Of a stretch of DNA of 64,000 nt, positions 42,092 to 51,572 are shown piece by piece (the stretch's first letter is position 1; each line of letters starts with the position of its first letter). Source of the DNA: Microbispora rosea subsp. aerata (GTDB lineage: Bacteria > Actinomycetota > Actinomycetes > Streptosporangiales > Streptosporangiaceae). A model generated the notes under the pieces. It saw only the letters and a program-made list of their open reading frames with translations, ran no database searches and was not told where the DNA came from. Location of the stretch: contig NZ_BMPY01000005.1 of NCBI RefSeq assembly GCF_014647835.1, positions 1 through 64,000 of the forward strand, in the 5' to 3' direction. A program made the translations under genes and the position numbers.

Positions 42092-42871
42092 ATGGACCTG
42101 AACGGAGCAGCAGCAATCATCTCGGGCGGTGCCAGCGGCCTCGGCGAGGCCACGGCCCGCGAACTGGCCCGTGTCGGCGCGACCGTGGTCGTGGCCGACC
42201 TCAACGCGGAGCGCGGCAAGGCGCTGGCCGACGAGATCGGCGGCGTGTTCGCGCACACCGATGTGGCCGACGAGGCGTCGGTGCAGGCCGCGGTGGACGC
42301 CGCGGTCGCCACCGGCAAGCCGTTGCGCGCCGTGATCAGCAGCGCCGGCATCGGCTGGGCCCAGCGCACGGTCAACCGGGACGGCTCGCCGCACGACCTG
42401 GCGTCCTACCGGAAGGTGATCGACGTCAACCTGATCGGCACCTTCAACCTCATGCGCATCGGCGCGGCGGCCATGGCCAAGACCGAGCCGGTGGACGAGG
42501 ACGGCGCCCGCGGCGTCGTCATCAACACCGCGTCGGTCGCCGGCATCGAGGGCCAGACCGGCCAGGTGGCGTACTCCGCGTCCAAGGGCGGCATCATCGG
42601 CATGACCCTCCCCGCGGCCCGCGACCTCGCGGTCATCGGGGTGCGCGTGCTGACCATCGCGCCCGGCATCATCGACACCCCAATCTACGGGAAGATCGGC
42701 GACAAGAACGCCGAGGAGTTCAAGGCCAAGCTCATCCAGCCGGTGGCGTTCCCCAAGCGGCTCGGCAAGGCCTCCGAGTTCGCCCACCTGGTGCGCACGC
42801 TGATCGAGAACGACTACATGAACGGCGAGGTCATCCGCTTCGACGGCGGCATCCGCTTCCAGCCCAAGTGA
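42092..42871 (+). CDS. SDR, 3-hydroxyacyl-CoA dehydrogenase type 2-like
   Basis: 259 residues. NAD motif SGGASGLGEA (about 11-20), NTASVAG and catalytic YSASKGG; C-terminal PVAFPKRLGKASEFAHLV and GEVIRFDGGIRF match HSD17B10-like NAD enzymes. Expected to oxidise 3-hydroxyacyl-CoA. Followed after 15 nt by an enoyl-CoA hydratase, so the pair likely acts in fatty-acid or branched-acyl beta-oxidation. Confidence 0.9.
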   Translation: MDLNGAAAIISGGASGLGEATARELARVGATVVVADLNAERGKALADEIGGVFAHTDVADEASVQAAVDAAVATGKPLRAVISSAGIGWAQRTVNRDGSPHDLASYRKVIDVNLIGTFNLMRIGAAAMAKTEPVDEDGARGVVINTASVAGIEGQTGQVAYSASKGGIIGMTLPAARDLAVIGVRVLTIAPGIIDTPIYGKIGDKNAEEFKAKLIQPVAFPKRLGKASEFAHLVRTLIENDYMNGEVIRFDGGIRFQPK

Positions 42872-42886
42872 GCCGGGTGAGGTCAG

Positions 42887-43684
42887 GTGTCCGAGGTCAA
42901 CTCCGGGTCGGCCGCTGAGCCGGACGAGGTGCTCGTAGAGGTCGTCGACGGCGGCGTCGGCGTCATCACCATCAACCGGCCCAAGGCCAGGAACGCCGTC
43001 AACGGCGCGGTGGCGCGCGGCATCGCGGCCGCCCTGGACGAGCTGGACGGCAGCCGCGACGTGGCCGCGATCGTCCTCACCGGGGCCGGTGGGACGTTCT
43101 CGGCCGGCATGGATCTGAAGGGGTTCCTCTCCGGGGACATGCCGGTGGTCGAGGGCCGGGGCTTCGGCGGCATCGCCGAGGCGCCGCCGAAGAAGCCGAT
43201 AATCGCGGCGGTCGAGGGGTACGCGCTGGCCGGCGGCTTCGAACTCGCGCTGTCGTGCGACATCATCGTGGCGTCCGAGGAGGCGAAGTTCGGCCTGCCG
43301 GAGCCCAAGCGCGGCCTGGTCGCGGGTGCGGGCGGCGTCATGCGGCTGCCGCGCCGCATCCCGTACCACGTCGCCATGGAGATCGCCCTCACCGGTGACC
43401 ACTACCCGGCCGCACGGTTGTACGAGCTGGGGTTGGTCAACCGCATCACGTACCCGGGCGAGGCGCTCAACGGTGCGCTCGAACTGGCCCGCAAGATCGC
43501 CGCGAACGCGCCGCTGGCGCTCGCCGCGACCAAGCGGGTCATCATCGAGTCGGCCGACTGGTCGCTGGAGGAGATGTTCCGCAAGCAGGGTGAGATCGTG
43601 GGCCCGGTCTTCACCTCCAAGGACGCCATGGAGGGCGCGGCGGCCTTCGCCGAGAAGCGTCCTCCCGTCTGGAAGGGCGAATAA
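42887..43684 (+). CDS. Enoyl-CoA hydratase/crotonase-family protein
   Basis: 265 residues. Oxyanion-hole strands FSAGMDLKGF (near 70-79) and EGYALAGGFELALSCD (near 109-124), then LPEPKRGLVAGAGG with the first catalytic Glu (in LPEPK). The second Glu position reads AGAGGVMRLPRR rather than the canonical E, so hydratase activity is less certain. GTG start with GAGGTCAG upstream. Ends before a hairpin. Confidence 0.88.
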   Translation: MSEVNSGSAAEPDEVLVEVVDGGVGVITINRPKARNAVNGAVARGIAAALDELDGSRDVAAIVLTGAGGTFSAGMDLKGFLSGDMPVVEGRGFGGIAEAPPKKPIIAAVEGYALAGGFELALSCDIIVASEEAKFGLPEPKRGLVAGAGGVMRLPRRIPYHVAMEIALTGDHYPAARLYELGLVNRITYPGEALNGALELARKIAANAPLALAATKRVIIESADWSLEEMFRKQGEIVGPVFTSKDAMEGAAAFAEKRPPVWKGE

Positions 43685-43693
43685 CCCTCGGTT

Positions 43694-43730
43694 CGGGGCG
43701 CTCCACGCGGGTTTACGCGGGGGCGCCCCG
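43694..43730 (+). terminator. Terminator after enoyl-CoA hydratase gene
   Basis: Outer stem CGGGGCGC / GCGCCCCG around an inner CACGCGGG-type repeat. Confidence 0.6.
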
Positions 43731-43807
43731 CACCAGCCGAGGCGAAGACGGGGCGTGCGATATCTCAAAGTCGCACGGCATCATGAGTTCGATGAGACTA
43801 TCCCGTA

Positions 43808-43990
43808 GTGATTTATAACGAGGCGGGCGACGGCGGCGCGGATGCCGTCAGGTCAACCGGAGAAACCAAGCTTGGATATGTGCCGGTGCCGCCAATAGAG
43901 GAGATCGCCGAGCAGGACGAGTTCACGCCGGAATGGATAACCGCCGACGATTTCGAGAACGTTTGGCGGCCGGCCGTGCGTGAGGACTAA
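43808..43990 (+). CDS. Small acidic hypothetical protein
   Basis: 60 residues (GYVPVPPIEEIAEQDEFTPE, ITADDFENVWRPAVRED), strongly acidic and of visibly lower GC than neighbours. No family recognised. GTG start without a clear ribosome site; it could also be the 3' end of a longer decayed gene. Confidence 0.45.
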   Translation: MIYNEAGDGGADAVRSTGETKLGYVPVPPIEEIAEQDEFTPEWITADDFENVWRPAVRED

Positions 43991-44072
43991 CGTTTGAAGC
44001 TGCGGAGACGGTCGCGGCTCTTCTTGTCCGGATCCGGCGGGTGTGCTGCCGAGCTCTGTGGTTGTGTCTTTT

Positions 44073-44651
44073 CTAGTCGGAGATCGACGGAATCAACAGT
44101 GCTGAATGAGGGCTGTCCATCAGTTCCTTGTCCAGCCGTACGCCGCTTTCCGCCTCGATCACTGCCAGAGCCGCCGCGGTCATGTCCACCCGCGCTTCCT
44201 CCTCCTCGCTGTCATAGCCGCTCGCAAGCAGCTCGGTGTAGGGGCTCAGGGGACCGAGCAAGTCTCTCCAGTCTGTGAAGGGGATGTCTATCGGCTCGGG
44301 ATGTTCAAGACTTCCCTCGGCCTCTCCGTACCGTACGTACAGACTGGTGTTTCCTTCGATGTCGTAGGACAGGTACCAGTGCCGGAATCCTTCGCCGGCG
44401 AGTCGATCGGTCACCTCTTTGTAGTGGGCGTACCAGCCCAGGGTGACGAGACCGGTGCCGACCTGGTACAGGGAAATGCTGTCGGGAGGACATGGCTGTC
44501 CGGGGCCGAGTACTGCGGCGGGTTCGAACCCGAGGCGACGCACGGCATCGTCGATTGTGAGGACACCGGTGTCGGGGATTGTCACCGTATAAGCGATGGC
44601 GTCGAGATCAGCCAGCAAGTCGTTATACCGAGCGACGAGCTCATCCAGCAT
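44073..44651 (-). CDS. Hypothetical protein, lower GC
   Basis: 192 residues, acidic, no membrane segment (ELVARYNDLLADLDAIAYTV, IPFTDWRDLLGPLSPYTELL, DSEEEEARVDMTAAALAVIE). The middle (TGLVTLGWYAHYKEVTDRLA, HWYLSYDIEGNTSLYVRYGE) has the look of small SMI1-like or immunity-type proteins, but I cannot assign it. Base composition suggests acquisition. AGGAAGG lies 11 nt before ATG 44651. Confidence 0.65.
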   Translation of the reverse strand: MLDELVARYNDLLADLDAIAYTVTIPDTGVLTIDDAVRRLGFEPAAVLGPGQPCPPDSISLYQVGTGLVTLGWYAHYKEVTDRLAGEGFRHWYLSYDIEGNTSLYVRYGEAEGSLEHPEPIDIPFTDWRDLLGPLSPYTELLASGYDSEEEEARVDMTAAALAVIEAESGVRLDKELMDSPHSALLIPSISD

Positions 44652-45148
44652 GAGTTCATAAACCTTCCTGGGCAGTCTTAACCCTCAGGATCTGCGATTC
44701 CGGGGGCCGATTCCTGGATCTTAGACCTATAAAACATCTGTGGATTTCGTCGGGCCTGTGCTGATTTGCATGACCAGGGCATGCGGCATGCCCAGAGTGG
44801 CGGCCTCACCCGCAGAAGCAGCGGCTGGCATGAGGTGTCGAGCTAGCCGGTGCCAGATATGAGGCGACCGCCGGAGTAAAGGCCGGGCCGGGGTGGGCGT
44901 TCCTGGCTGAGGCGCCTGAGGCGCCCACACTGCCGTATGACGTGCTGGTAGGTGCGTCGTGGTGCCGTATGAGCGGGTCGCCGGATCGGTGTGCCGGTGG
45001 CCGGCGGGTTGACGGTGACCAGACACGTTGAAAATGGCGGGCGGGGACGGAGGCTGTTGCGGTGACCATGCCCGGTGCCGAACTGGAAGTGATGCCTGAG
45101 GGAGGAGCACGCGGTATGCAGCGCCGAGCCGAGCCGGCGCAACTGGGC
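44652..45148. other. Intergenic region without a gene
   Basis: About 500 bp with no supported gene. The last 50 bp already resemble the 49-bp unit that follows. Confidence 0.5.
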
Positions 45149-45353
45149 GGCTGAGCGCATGCTTGTCGCGCACGCGCGGATCCTGGCGCAGTTTTTCGGC
45201 TGAGTGCACGCTTGCGGGGCACGTGTGGGTCTTGTCGTGTCTCCTCGGCTGAGCGCAGGCTTACCGCGCACGCGCTGGTCTTGGCGATCTTCTTCGGCTG
45301 GGCGCAGGCTTGCCGCGCATGCGCGGGACCTGGCGAAGTTCCTTGGTTGAGGC
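45149..45353. repeat. 49-bp tandem repeats upstream of the STAND-like ATPase
   Basis: GGCTGAGCGCA-type words recur at exactly 45149, 45198, 45247, 45296 and (as GGTTGAGGC) 45345, so the unit is 49 bp with four full copies and the start of a fifth. 49 is not a multiple of 3, so it is not coding. Ends about 70 bp before the ATPase start. Confidence 0.85.
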
Positions 45354-45420
45354 AGAAGGCGTCCGACGCGGGGATATCGGCTGGGAAATTGTCGGAGGGG
45401 GCGGATACCTTCGAATCGGC

Positions 45421-48400
45421 ATGCGAACCGACGGCACGATCCCTCAGCTCATCGGCAGGGAGCATCCTGCCGCGATGTTGCGTGCCGAGATCGCAAGGGC
45501 GGTCGGCAGCCATGGGGGCCTGGTGCTGGTCACCGGCGAGGCCGGCATCGGCAAGACCACGCTCGTCACCAACGCGGTGGAGGAGGCCAGGCGCCTGGGC
45601 GCGCTGGTCCTCGGCGGGGCCTGCTGGGAGTCCGACAACGCCCCCGGCTACTGGCCGTGGGTGCAGGTCCTGCGGGGGATGCGGCGGGGTGCCGCACCGG
45701 GGGAGTGGGCGGCGGCCGAGGAAGCCGGGGGCGCGGGCCTCGCCGCGCTGCTCGGCGAGTCGCCCGGCGGTGACGCGCTTGAGGGTTTCCGGCTGTACGA
45801 CGCGGTGACGAGCGCGCTGGTCGCGGTCTCGCAGACCCGTCCCCTGGTGGTCGTGCTGGAAGACCTGCACTGGGCCGACACCGCGTCGCTCAGGTTGCTG
45901 GAGTTCGCGGCGCAGCACACCTGGTTTGAACGGGTGCTGCTGATCGGCACCTACCGCGACGTGGAGGTGGAGGCGGCCGACCATCCGCTGCGGCCCCTCG
46001 TGCTGCCGCTGGCGGCGCGGGCGACCACGGTGACCCTGACCGGGCTCGAACGCGACGAGGTCGGCGCGCTGATGGCCCGCGCGGCCGGCCGCGAACCATC
46101 CGCCGACCTTGTGGCCGAAGTGCACCGGCGCACCGGCGGCAATCCCTTCTTCGTGGAGCAGACGGCGCGCCTGTGGCGCAGCGGCGGTTCCGTCACCACG
46201 ATCGCCCCCAGTGTCCGCGACACGTTGCTGCGGCGGCTGTCCCTGCTGCCCACGCCGGTCGTGGACCTCCTCGTCACGGCCGCGGTGCTCGGCCGCGAGT
46301 TCCATCGCCGGGTGCTGGCCGCCGTCGCCGCGGCTCCTGCGTTCCACGTCGAACGGCTGCTCGACCAGGCGGTGGCCGCCCGGCTCGTCGTGGCGAAGAG
46401 CACGAACGGCGGAGAGGTGTTCTCGTTCGCCCACGACCTGGTCCGTCAGACGCTCTACGAGTCCCTCGACGAAAAGACGGCATCCCGCAGGCACGCCGCG
46501 GTCGTCCACGCCGTCGACCGGTCTCCCGCTCTCGGCGAGCATGTGCTGCCCGCCGACCTGGCCCGGCACGCGTACCTGGCCGGTGACCACGTGGAGCCGC
46601 GCCTCGCGGTGGACCGGTTGCTGTCCGCGGCCCGTGACGCCGCCGCCCGCCTGGCCACCGAGGAGGCGCTCGGGCACTACCGCAGGGCGCTCGAACGCGC
46701 CGCCGACGCCGGAGACCAACGCCGGCATGTCGTGATCGCGCTCGAGCTCGGCCGTGAGCTCTACATCTGGGACGACCACGACGGCGGGTGGCGTGCTTTC
46801 GAGGAGGCCGCCGCCGTCGCGCGGGAGAGCGCCGACCCCGAGCTGATCGCCCGGGTGGCGCTGTCGGTCTACGCGGCCTGCGGCGGCGAGAGCGGCCCGC
46901 TGGGCGCCGACCTGCTGCGCGAGGCGCACGCCGCCCTGGTCCGCGACGGGCGGCCCTCCAACGGCGAGTCCTCTCGCCCGGGCGGTCGCGTGGGACCGGC
47001 GGATCGGACGCGGCCCTCGGACGGCGAGTCTTCTCGCCCGGGCGGCCGCGTGGGCCCCCCGGATCGGACACGGCCCCCCGACGGCGAGCTGTCCCTCGAC
47101 CGTCTCGCGCGGGACCTCGCCATCCATGTCGCCGTGCTCGCCAGGAAAGGCAACGACGACGAGGCGCTCGCGTTCGGCCTGTGGGCCTATCACGACACCA
47201 TCTGGGGGCCGGGCACCGCACCGGAGAGGGCGGCGCTCACCGGGGAACTGCTGACCCTGGCCCACCGCAAGGGTGACGCGGAGATGGAAAGCATCGCCGC
47301 CGCGCTGCGCTGGGTGGCCCTGCTGGAGCAGGGCGATCCCGCCTACCTGGCGCAGTTTCGCGAGTTCGTCGCGCTCGGCGGCCGCACCGATCTGCCGCGC
47401 ATCGACGTCGCCACCGTGAGCGACCGCAGCATCATCGCCGCCTTCACGGGCGACTTCGACCAGGCGGAGAAGCTGATCGACGAGCTTGTCGCGATAGGCG
47501 ACAAGCACGACCACCTGACATACATGGTGGATCACCACCGCTGGGCGGTGCGGATGCTCCAGGGCCGCTACGACGAGCTGGACGAGATCCACCGCGCGCT
47601 GCGCAGGAGCCGCCACCCCTGCCCGGGCCTGCTGGAGGCCATGACCGCGCTGGGCAGGGGAGACGGCGGCACGGCGCTGCGCTACCTGCGCGACACCACG
47701 GCCGCAGGCGAGCCGCGGCCTTCGATAAAACCCCTGTGGCTGCGCTTGCTGGCCCTGGTCGCCGCGTGGTCGCGCGACCCCGAGCTGTGCGAGAAGGCCA
47801 GGGCCGCGGTCGAGCCGTACGTCGGCAGCTGGGCGGTCGCGATGTACGGCTGGGACATCGGCGGCCCGGTGGTCCTCCTGCGGGCTCTCGTCGACGCGGC
47901 GCAGGAGCGCTGGGACGAGGCGATCGACGGGTTCACCGCCGCCTGGCACTCCGCCGATCTGCTCCTCGCCCGCCCGTGGTCTGTCGAGGCGCGGGCCTAT
48001 CTCGGCGAGACACTGTTGCGGCGGGGCCGCCCGGGCGACGCCGAGGAGGCCGGGAAACTGCTGGACGACGCGGAGAACGAGGCGGCCCGGCTCGGCATGC
48101 GCCACGTCGTGGAGCGCGTCCGCCTGGCCCGCCTGCGGGAACGCGCCCCCGCGCGCGGCGGCTCAGCGGCGCCGAAGACGGCAGAGTTCCGGCGGGACGG
48201 CGCGGTCTGGACCCTGAGGTTCGGCGGCCACACCGTTCATCTGCCCGACGCCAAGGGACTGCGCGACCTGCACTGCCTGCTGAGCCACCCCGGGGCCGAT
48301 CTGCCTGCAGTACGGCTGCTCGACCCCGAGGGCGGGAAGCTCGTCGTCGCCGCCCGGAGGATGGGCGGCGACCCGGTCCTCGACGAGGAGGCCAAGGCGC

Positions 48401-48723
48401 GCTACCGCCGCAGGCTCGCCCTGCTGGACGAGGAGATCGACCGGGCGACCGAGCGGGGGGACGACCGCAGGGCGGCCGAGTTCGACAGGGAGCGGGCGGC
48501 CCTGCTGGCCGAGCTTCGCTCCGCCTCCGGGCTCGGCGGGCGCGACCGCCGCCTCGGCGACGAGGCCGAGCGTGCCCGCAAGGCCGTCACCGCCCGGATC
48601 CGTGACGTGCTCCGCAAGCTCGACCGATCGCATCCCGAGCTGGCCGCGCATCTGCGTGCCTCGGTCTCCACCGGCGCTACCTGCCGTTACCAGCCCGAGC
48701 GCGACCTCGTCTGGCGTCTGTGA
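45421..48723 (+). CDS. Large STAND/AAA-type ATPase regulator-like protein
   Basis: 1100 residues. P-loop TGEAGIGKTTL (about 38-48), Walker B VVVLEDLHWAD (143-153), GTYRDVEVE sensor and a winged-helix part (SVRDTLLRRLSLLP). Then TPR-like helical repeats (about 400-900) and a C-terminal module with FRRDGAVWTLRFGGHTVHLP and the tail ASVSTGATCRYQPERDLVWRL. The layout is that of LuxR/AfsR-relative STAND proteins that lack the LuxR HTH; the C-terminal module replaces it. The Gly/Arg/Ser-rich insert at 511-557 comes from a 60-bp repeat. ATG 45421. Confidence 0.85.
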   Translation: MRTDGTIPQLIGREHPAAMLRAEIARAVGSHGGLVLVTGEAGIGKTTLVTNAVEEARRLGALVLGGACWESDNAPGYWPWVQVLRGMRRGAAPGEWAAAEEAGGAGLAALLGESPGGDALEGFRLYDAVTSALVAVSQTRPLVVVLEDLHWADTASLRLLEFAAQHTWFERVLLIGTYRDVEVEAADHPLRPLVLPLAARATTVTLTGLERDEVGALMARAAGREPSADLVAEVHRRTGGNPFFVEQTARLWRSGGSVTTIAPSVRDTLLRRLSLLPTPVVDLLVTAAVLGREFHRRVLAAVAAAPAFHVERLLDQAVAARLVVAKSTNGGEVFSFAHDLVRQTLYESLDEKTASRRHAAVVHAVDRSPALGEHVLPADLARHAYLAGDHVEPRLAVDRLLSAARDAAARLATEEALGHYRRALERAADAGDQRRHVVIALELGRELYIWDDHDGGWRAFEEAAAVARESADPELIARVALSVYAACGGESGPLGADLLREAHAALVRDGRPSNGESSRPGGRVGPADRTRPSDGESSRPGGRVGPPDRTRPPDGELSLDRLARDLAIHVAVLARKGNDDEALAFGLWAYHDTIWGPGTAPERAALTGELLTLAHRKGDAEMESIAAALRWVALLEQGDPAYLAQFREFVALGGRTDLPRIDVATVSDRSIIAAFTGDFDQAEKLIDELVAIGDKHDHLTYMVDHHRWAVRMLQGRYDELDEIHRALRRSRHPCPGLLEAMTALGRGDGGTALRYLRDTTAAGEPRPSIKPLWLRLLALVAAWSRDPELCEKARAAVEPYVGSWAVAMYGWDIGGPVVLLRALVDAAQERWDEAIDGFTAAWHSADLLLARPWSVEARAYLGETLLRRGRPGDAEEAGKLLDDAENEAARLGMRHVVERVRLARLRERAPARGGSAAPKTAEFRRDGAVWTLRFGGHTVHLPDAKGLRDLHCLLSHPGADLPAVRLLDPEGGKLVVAARRMGGDPVLDEEAKARYRRRLALLDEEIDRATERGDDRRAAEFDRERAALLAELRSASGLGGRDRRLGDEAERARKAVTARIRDVLRKLDRSHPELAAHLRASVSTGATCRYQPERDLVWRL
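46951..47091 (+). repeat. 60-bp in-frame repeat within the ATPase gene
   Basis: Two full copies and a third part, starting at 46951, 47011 and 47071. Each encodes RPSNGESSRPGGRVGPADRT or a close variant (20 residues). Lies between helical repeats, so it is probably a flexible loop. Confidence 0.85.
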
Positions 48724-49094
48724 CGGCTGCCGCTCGGGCCGCCCTTCTGCGTGCCTCTGTTTCCACCGACGCCACGTGCCGTTGCCGGCCTGGGCGTGAC
48801 TTCGCCTGGCGTCTGTGACGGCCCCCGACCGGGCTGCTCATCTGCGTGGCTACCGGTGCCTCTTGTCGCTATCAGCCTGAGCGCGATCTCGTCTGGCGTC
48901 TGTGACAGCTCTCGCCCGGGCCGCCCTTCTGCGTACTCAATCTCCACCCGTGCCATCTGCCATTACCGGCCTGAGCGCGATCTCGTCTGGCGTCTGTGAC
49001 GACCCCCGACCGGGCTGCTCGTCTGCGTGCCTCGGTCTCTACCGGTGCCATCTGCCGTTATCGGCCTGGGTGTGACTTCGTACGGCGGTTGTGA
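48650..49094 (+). repeat. About 95-bp tandem repeat of the ATPase gene's 3' end
   Basis: Five copies. The first is the gene's own end (stop 48721-48723). Four more follow, with in-register TGA stops at 48816, 48903, 48997 and 49092 (spacings 95, 87, 94, 95). Each downstream copy can still be read as a version of the tail, such as RYQPERDLVWRL-stop or CHYRPERDLVWRL-stop. Confidence 0.9.
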
Positions 49095-49107
49095 CGGCTC
49101 ACGCCGA

Positions 49108-49557
49108 TCAGCTCGTGCTGTAGAACGCCGGGTATCCGGCGCAACTGGCGGTGTCCAGCCGCTTGACCGACGAGATCTTGTCGTTGAACTTCCACCGTGA
49201 CGAGCTGAGGTTGGGCACCGTCTCACCGGGGCGGATGCAGTAGTGGCGATCACGGTACTGCTTGTCGTCGTACACGACCCACGCCATCCGGTCGTTGTTG
49301 GTCAGCGAGCTCGTCTTGTCGCTGAAAGTGCTGAGGTCGGGGTCGGAGGCCGGCACTCGCACCCAGCCGTAGATGTCGTGCGGCACCATCGTGTACAGGA
49401 CGTGGACCCTGCCCTCGTAACCCGCGTGTTCACGCAGGACCAGGGTTTCCCACTCGTCGTCCACCGCGTGGGCGGGGGTCGCCACCGCGGAGACGCCGAG
49501 CACCGCCATGGCCGACGCGACGGTCGCCAGCCCGAGCCGCACGCTGATTCGAGACAT
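49108..49557 (-). CDS. Secreted I36/beta-gamma-crystallin-like protein
   Basis: 149 residues. Signal peptide ends near ATPAHAVDDE (about residue 31). The rest has Greek-key features (LREHAGYEGRVHVLYTMVPH, MAWVVYDDKQYRDRHYCIRP, KISSVKRLDTASCAGY) with two cysteines. Secreted; function unknown. Its stop lies 14 nt from the end of the 95-bp array. Confidence 0.75.
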   Translation of the reverse strand: MSRISVRLGLATVASAMAVLGVSAVATPAHAVDDEWETLVLREHAGYEGRVHVLYTMVPHDIYGWVRVPASDPDLSTFSDKTSSLTNNDRMAWVVYDDKQYRDRHYCIRPGETVPNLSSSRWKFNDKISSVKRLDTASCAGYPAFYSTS

Positions 49558-49641
49558 GTTTCCCTCCCAGGGGGATCGTTCGGATGTCTGGAAACAGCGT
49601 GCGGGTCCCGGCTTGGCGGCTACTTGAGCAGCCCTTGGCGA

Positions 49642-50487
49642 CTACTTGCGGTTGTACAGGCGCATGGTCAGCGCGCCGAAGACCACGATCGACACGGCGC
49701 CGCAGGCCACCACCCAGGTGATCTCCCCGGCGTCCGGGCTGCCCGCCATCAGCGAACGCGTCGCGCTGACCAGATGGGTGATGGGGTTGACGTCGACGAA
49801 CGCCTGCAGCCAGCCCGGCATGGTCCGCGGGTCCACGTAGACGTTGCTGAGGAAGGTGAGCGGGAACAGCACCAGCATGCTGACGCCCATCACCGACTTC
49901 TCGCTGCGCAGCATCAGCCCGAACATCGTCCAGATCCACGAGAAGGCGAACGAGAAGGCCACCAGCAGCGCGATCGCGAGCACCACGCCGGAGACGCCGC
50001 CCTGCGGGCGGAAGCCCAGCACCAGGCCGACCACGAGGATGACCGTCGACGCCATCGTGTAGCGGAGCGCGTCGCCGAGCAGGTAGCCGACCATGGTCGA
50101 CGGCCGCCAGATCGGCAGCGTGCGGAAGCGGTCGAAGACGCCCTTCTCGATGTCCTTGTTGACCTCGACCCCGGTGTACATCGTGATCATCACGACGCTC
50201 GTCACCATGATGCCCGGCAGCAGGAACTGCAGATACTCCGTCGGCGACCCCGCGAGCGCACCGCCGAACAGGTAGGTGAACATCAACGTCATCATGATCG
50301 GGAACGCGGTGACGTCGAAGAGCTGCTCGGGCACGTGCTTGATCTTCAGCATCGCCCGCCAGCCGAACGTCAGCGAGGCCGACAGCGCGCTGGGGCGCGG
50401 CGGGCGCACCCCGGGCGCCAGGACCGCGCCCAGCGTCTCGGCGGTGGGAACGAAGGTCGTGCCGTTCTCGGTGGTCGTGGCGCTCAC
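49642..50487 (-). CDS. ABC-2 type transporter permease (DrrB-like)
   Basis: 281 residues, six membrane helices (for example [59 protein letters not shown]). The N-terminal 25 residues are soluble. Matches the daunorubicin-resistance DrrB/ABC-2 family; overlaps the ATPase gene by 4 nt. Exports a drug or lipid-like substrate. Confidence 0.9.
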   Translation of the reverse strand: MSATTTENGTTFVPTAETLGAVLAPGVRPPRPSALSASLTFGWRAMLKIKHVPEQLFDVTAFPIMMTLMFTYLFGGALAGSPTEYLQFLLPGIMVTSVVMITMYTGVEVNKDIEKGVFDRFRTLPIWRPSTMVGYLLGDALRYTMASTVILVVGLVLGFRPQGGVSGVVLAIALLVAFSFAFSWIWTMFGLMLRSEKSVMGVSMLVLFPLTFLSNVYVDPRTMPGWLQAFVDVNPITHLVSATRSLMAGSPDAGEITWVVACGAVSIVVFGALTMRLYNRK

Positions 50488-51518
50488 GCCGCCTCCTCCT
50501 GCGCGTTCTGGCCGGTCGCCGGGGTGTCCGTGGGTGTGCGGTCGCGCTCTCCGGGCGGCGCGCCGGTCAGCGCGAGGAAGGCCTCGTCGAGGCTGGGCTG
50601 GCCGAGGGAGAAGTCGTCGACGACGATGCCGGAGGCGGCCAGCGCCGCGAGGGCACGTGCGGCCCGCTCCGCCCCGGCGTCCGTGTCCTCGCCGGAGACG
50701 CGGGCGGTGAGGGCCACGGGATCGGCTTCGAGGTGAACCCGCGTGTTCAGCTCCCTGGCCAGCACGCGCTCCGCCTCCGGCCGCTGCGCGGCGTCCCGCA
50801 GCCGTACGTGCACCGTCCCCGAGCCGACCGACGACTTGAGCTCGCCGGGGGTGCCCTCGGCGATGACCTTGCCGTGGTCGATGACCGCGATCCGCTCGGC
50901 CAGCCGGTCGGCCTCCTCCAGATATTGCGTGGTGAGCAGCACGGTCGTGCCGTGGGCGACCACGATCCGCACGATGTCCCAGACCTGGTTGCGGCTGCGG
51001 GGGTCGAGCCCGGTCGTGGGCTCGTCCAGGAACAGCAGGTCGGGGGTGTTGAGGATGCTGGCCGCGATGTCCAGCCTCCTGCGCATGCCGCCGGAGTAGG
51101 TCTTGACCTGACGGCCGCCGGCCTCGGTCAGCCCGAAGGCCTCCAGCAGCGCCATCGCCCTGTCTTTGGCGGCGGGCTTCTTGTGCCCCAGCAGCCTGCC
51201 GAGCAGGACCAGGTTTTCCACCCCGGTCATCTCGTCGTCCACCGAGGCGTACTGACCGGTCAGGCTCACCCTGCTGCGTACGGCGTCGGGCTCGCGCAGC
51301 ACGTCGTGGCCGAACACTCTGGCCTCGCCGCCGTCCGGGCGCAGCAGGGTCGCCAGCATCTTGACCGCGGTGGTCTTCCCCGCCCCGTTGGGGCCGAGCA
51401 CGCCGTACACCGTGCCCGCGGGCACGGTGAGGTCGAGCCCGTCCACCGCGCGGTGCTTCCCGAATATCTTGACCAGGCCCGATGTCTCTATCGCCAGGTC
51501 CGTCGTCCGGTCCCGCAT
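50484..51518 (-). CDS. Daunorubicin-resistance-type ABC transporter ATPase (DrrA-like)
   Basis: 344 residues. Walker [10 protein letters not shown] (about 39-47), Q-loop [13 protein letters not shown], signature [10 protein letters not shown], Walker [14 protein letters not shown], and a C-terminal DrrA1 domain ([20 protein letters not shown]). Partner of the permease with which it overlaps. ATG 51518. Confidence 0.92.
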   Translation of the reverse strand: MRDRTTDLAIETSGLVKIFGKHRAVDGLDLTVPAGTVYGVLGPNGAGKTTAVKMLATLLRPDGGEARVFGHDVLREPDAVRSRVSLTGQYASVDDEMTGVENLVLLGRLLGHKKPAAKDRAMALLEAFGLTEAGGRQVKTYSGGMRRRLDIAASILNTPDLLFLDEPTTGLDPRSRNQVWDIVRIVVAHGTTVLLTTQYLEEADRLAERIAVIDHGKVIAEGTPGELKSSVGSGTVHVRLRDAAQRPEAERVLARELNTRVHLEADPVALTARVSGEDTDAGAERAARALAALAASGIVVDDFSLGQPSLDEAFLALTGAPPGERDRTPTDTPATGQNAQEEAA

Positions 51519-51572
51519 GATCTAGTCGTCTCCTTCTGTCTTGTTCATCCGGGAGGCGCCAGATCGACGGGC

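Noticed and set aside
44806-48105. Very long open frame on the minus strand opposite the STAND-like ATPase
   Set aside because: High GC leaves antisense frames open; the plus strand has the P-loop, Walker B and family tail, the minus strand only low-complexity Arg/Pro/Gly text.
45149-49094. Possible CRISPR array
   Set aside because: The 49- and 95-bp arrays are contiguous tandem copies with no unique spacers and no cas genes nearby.
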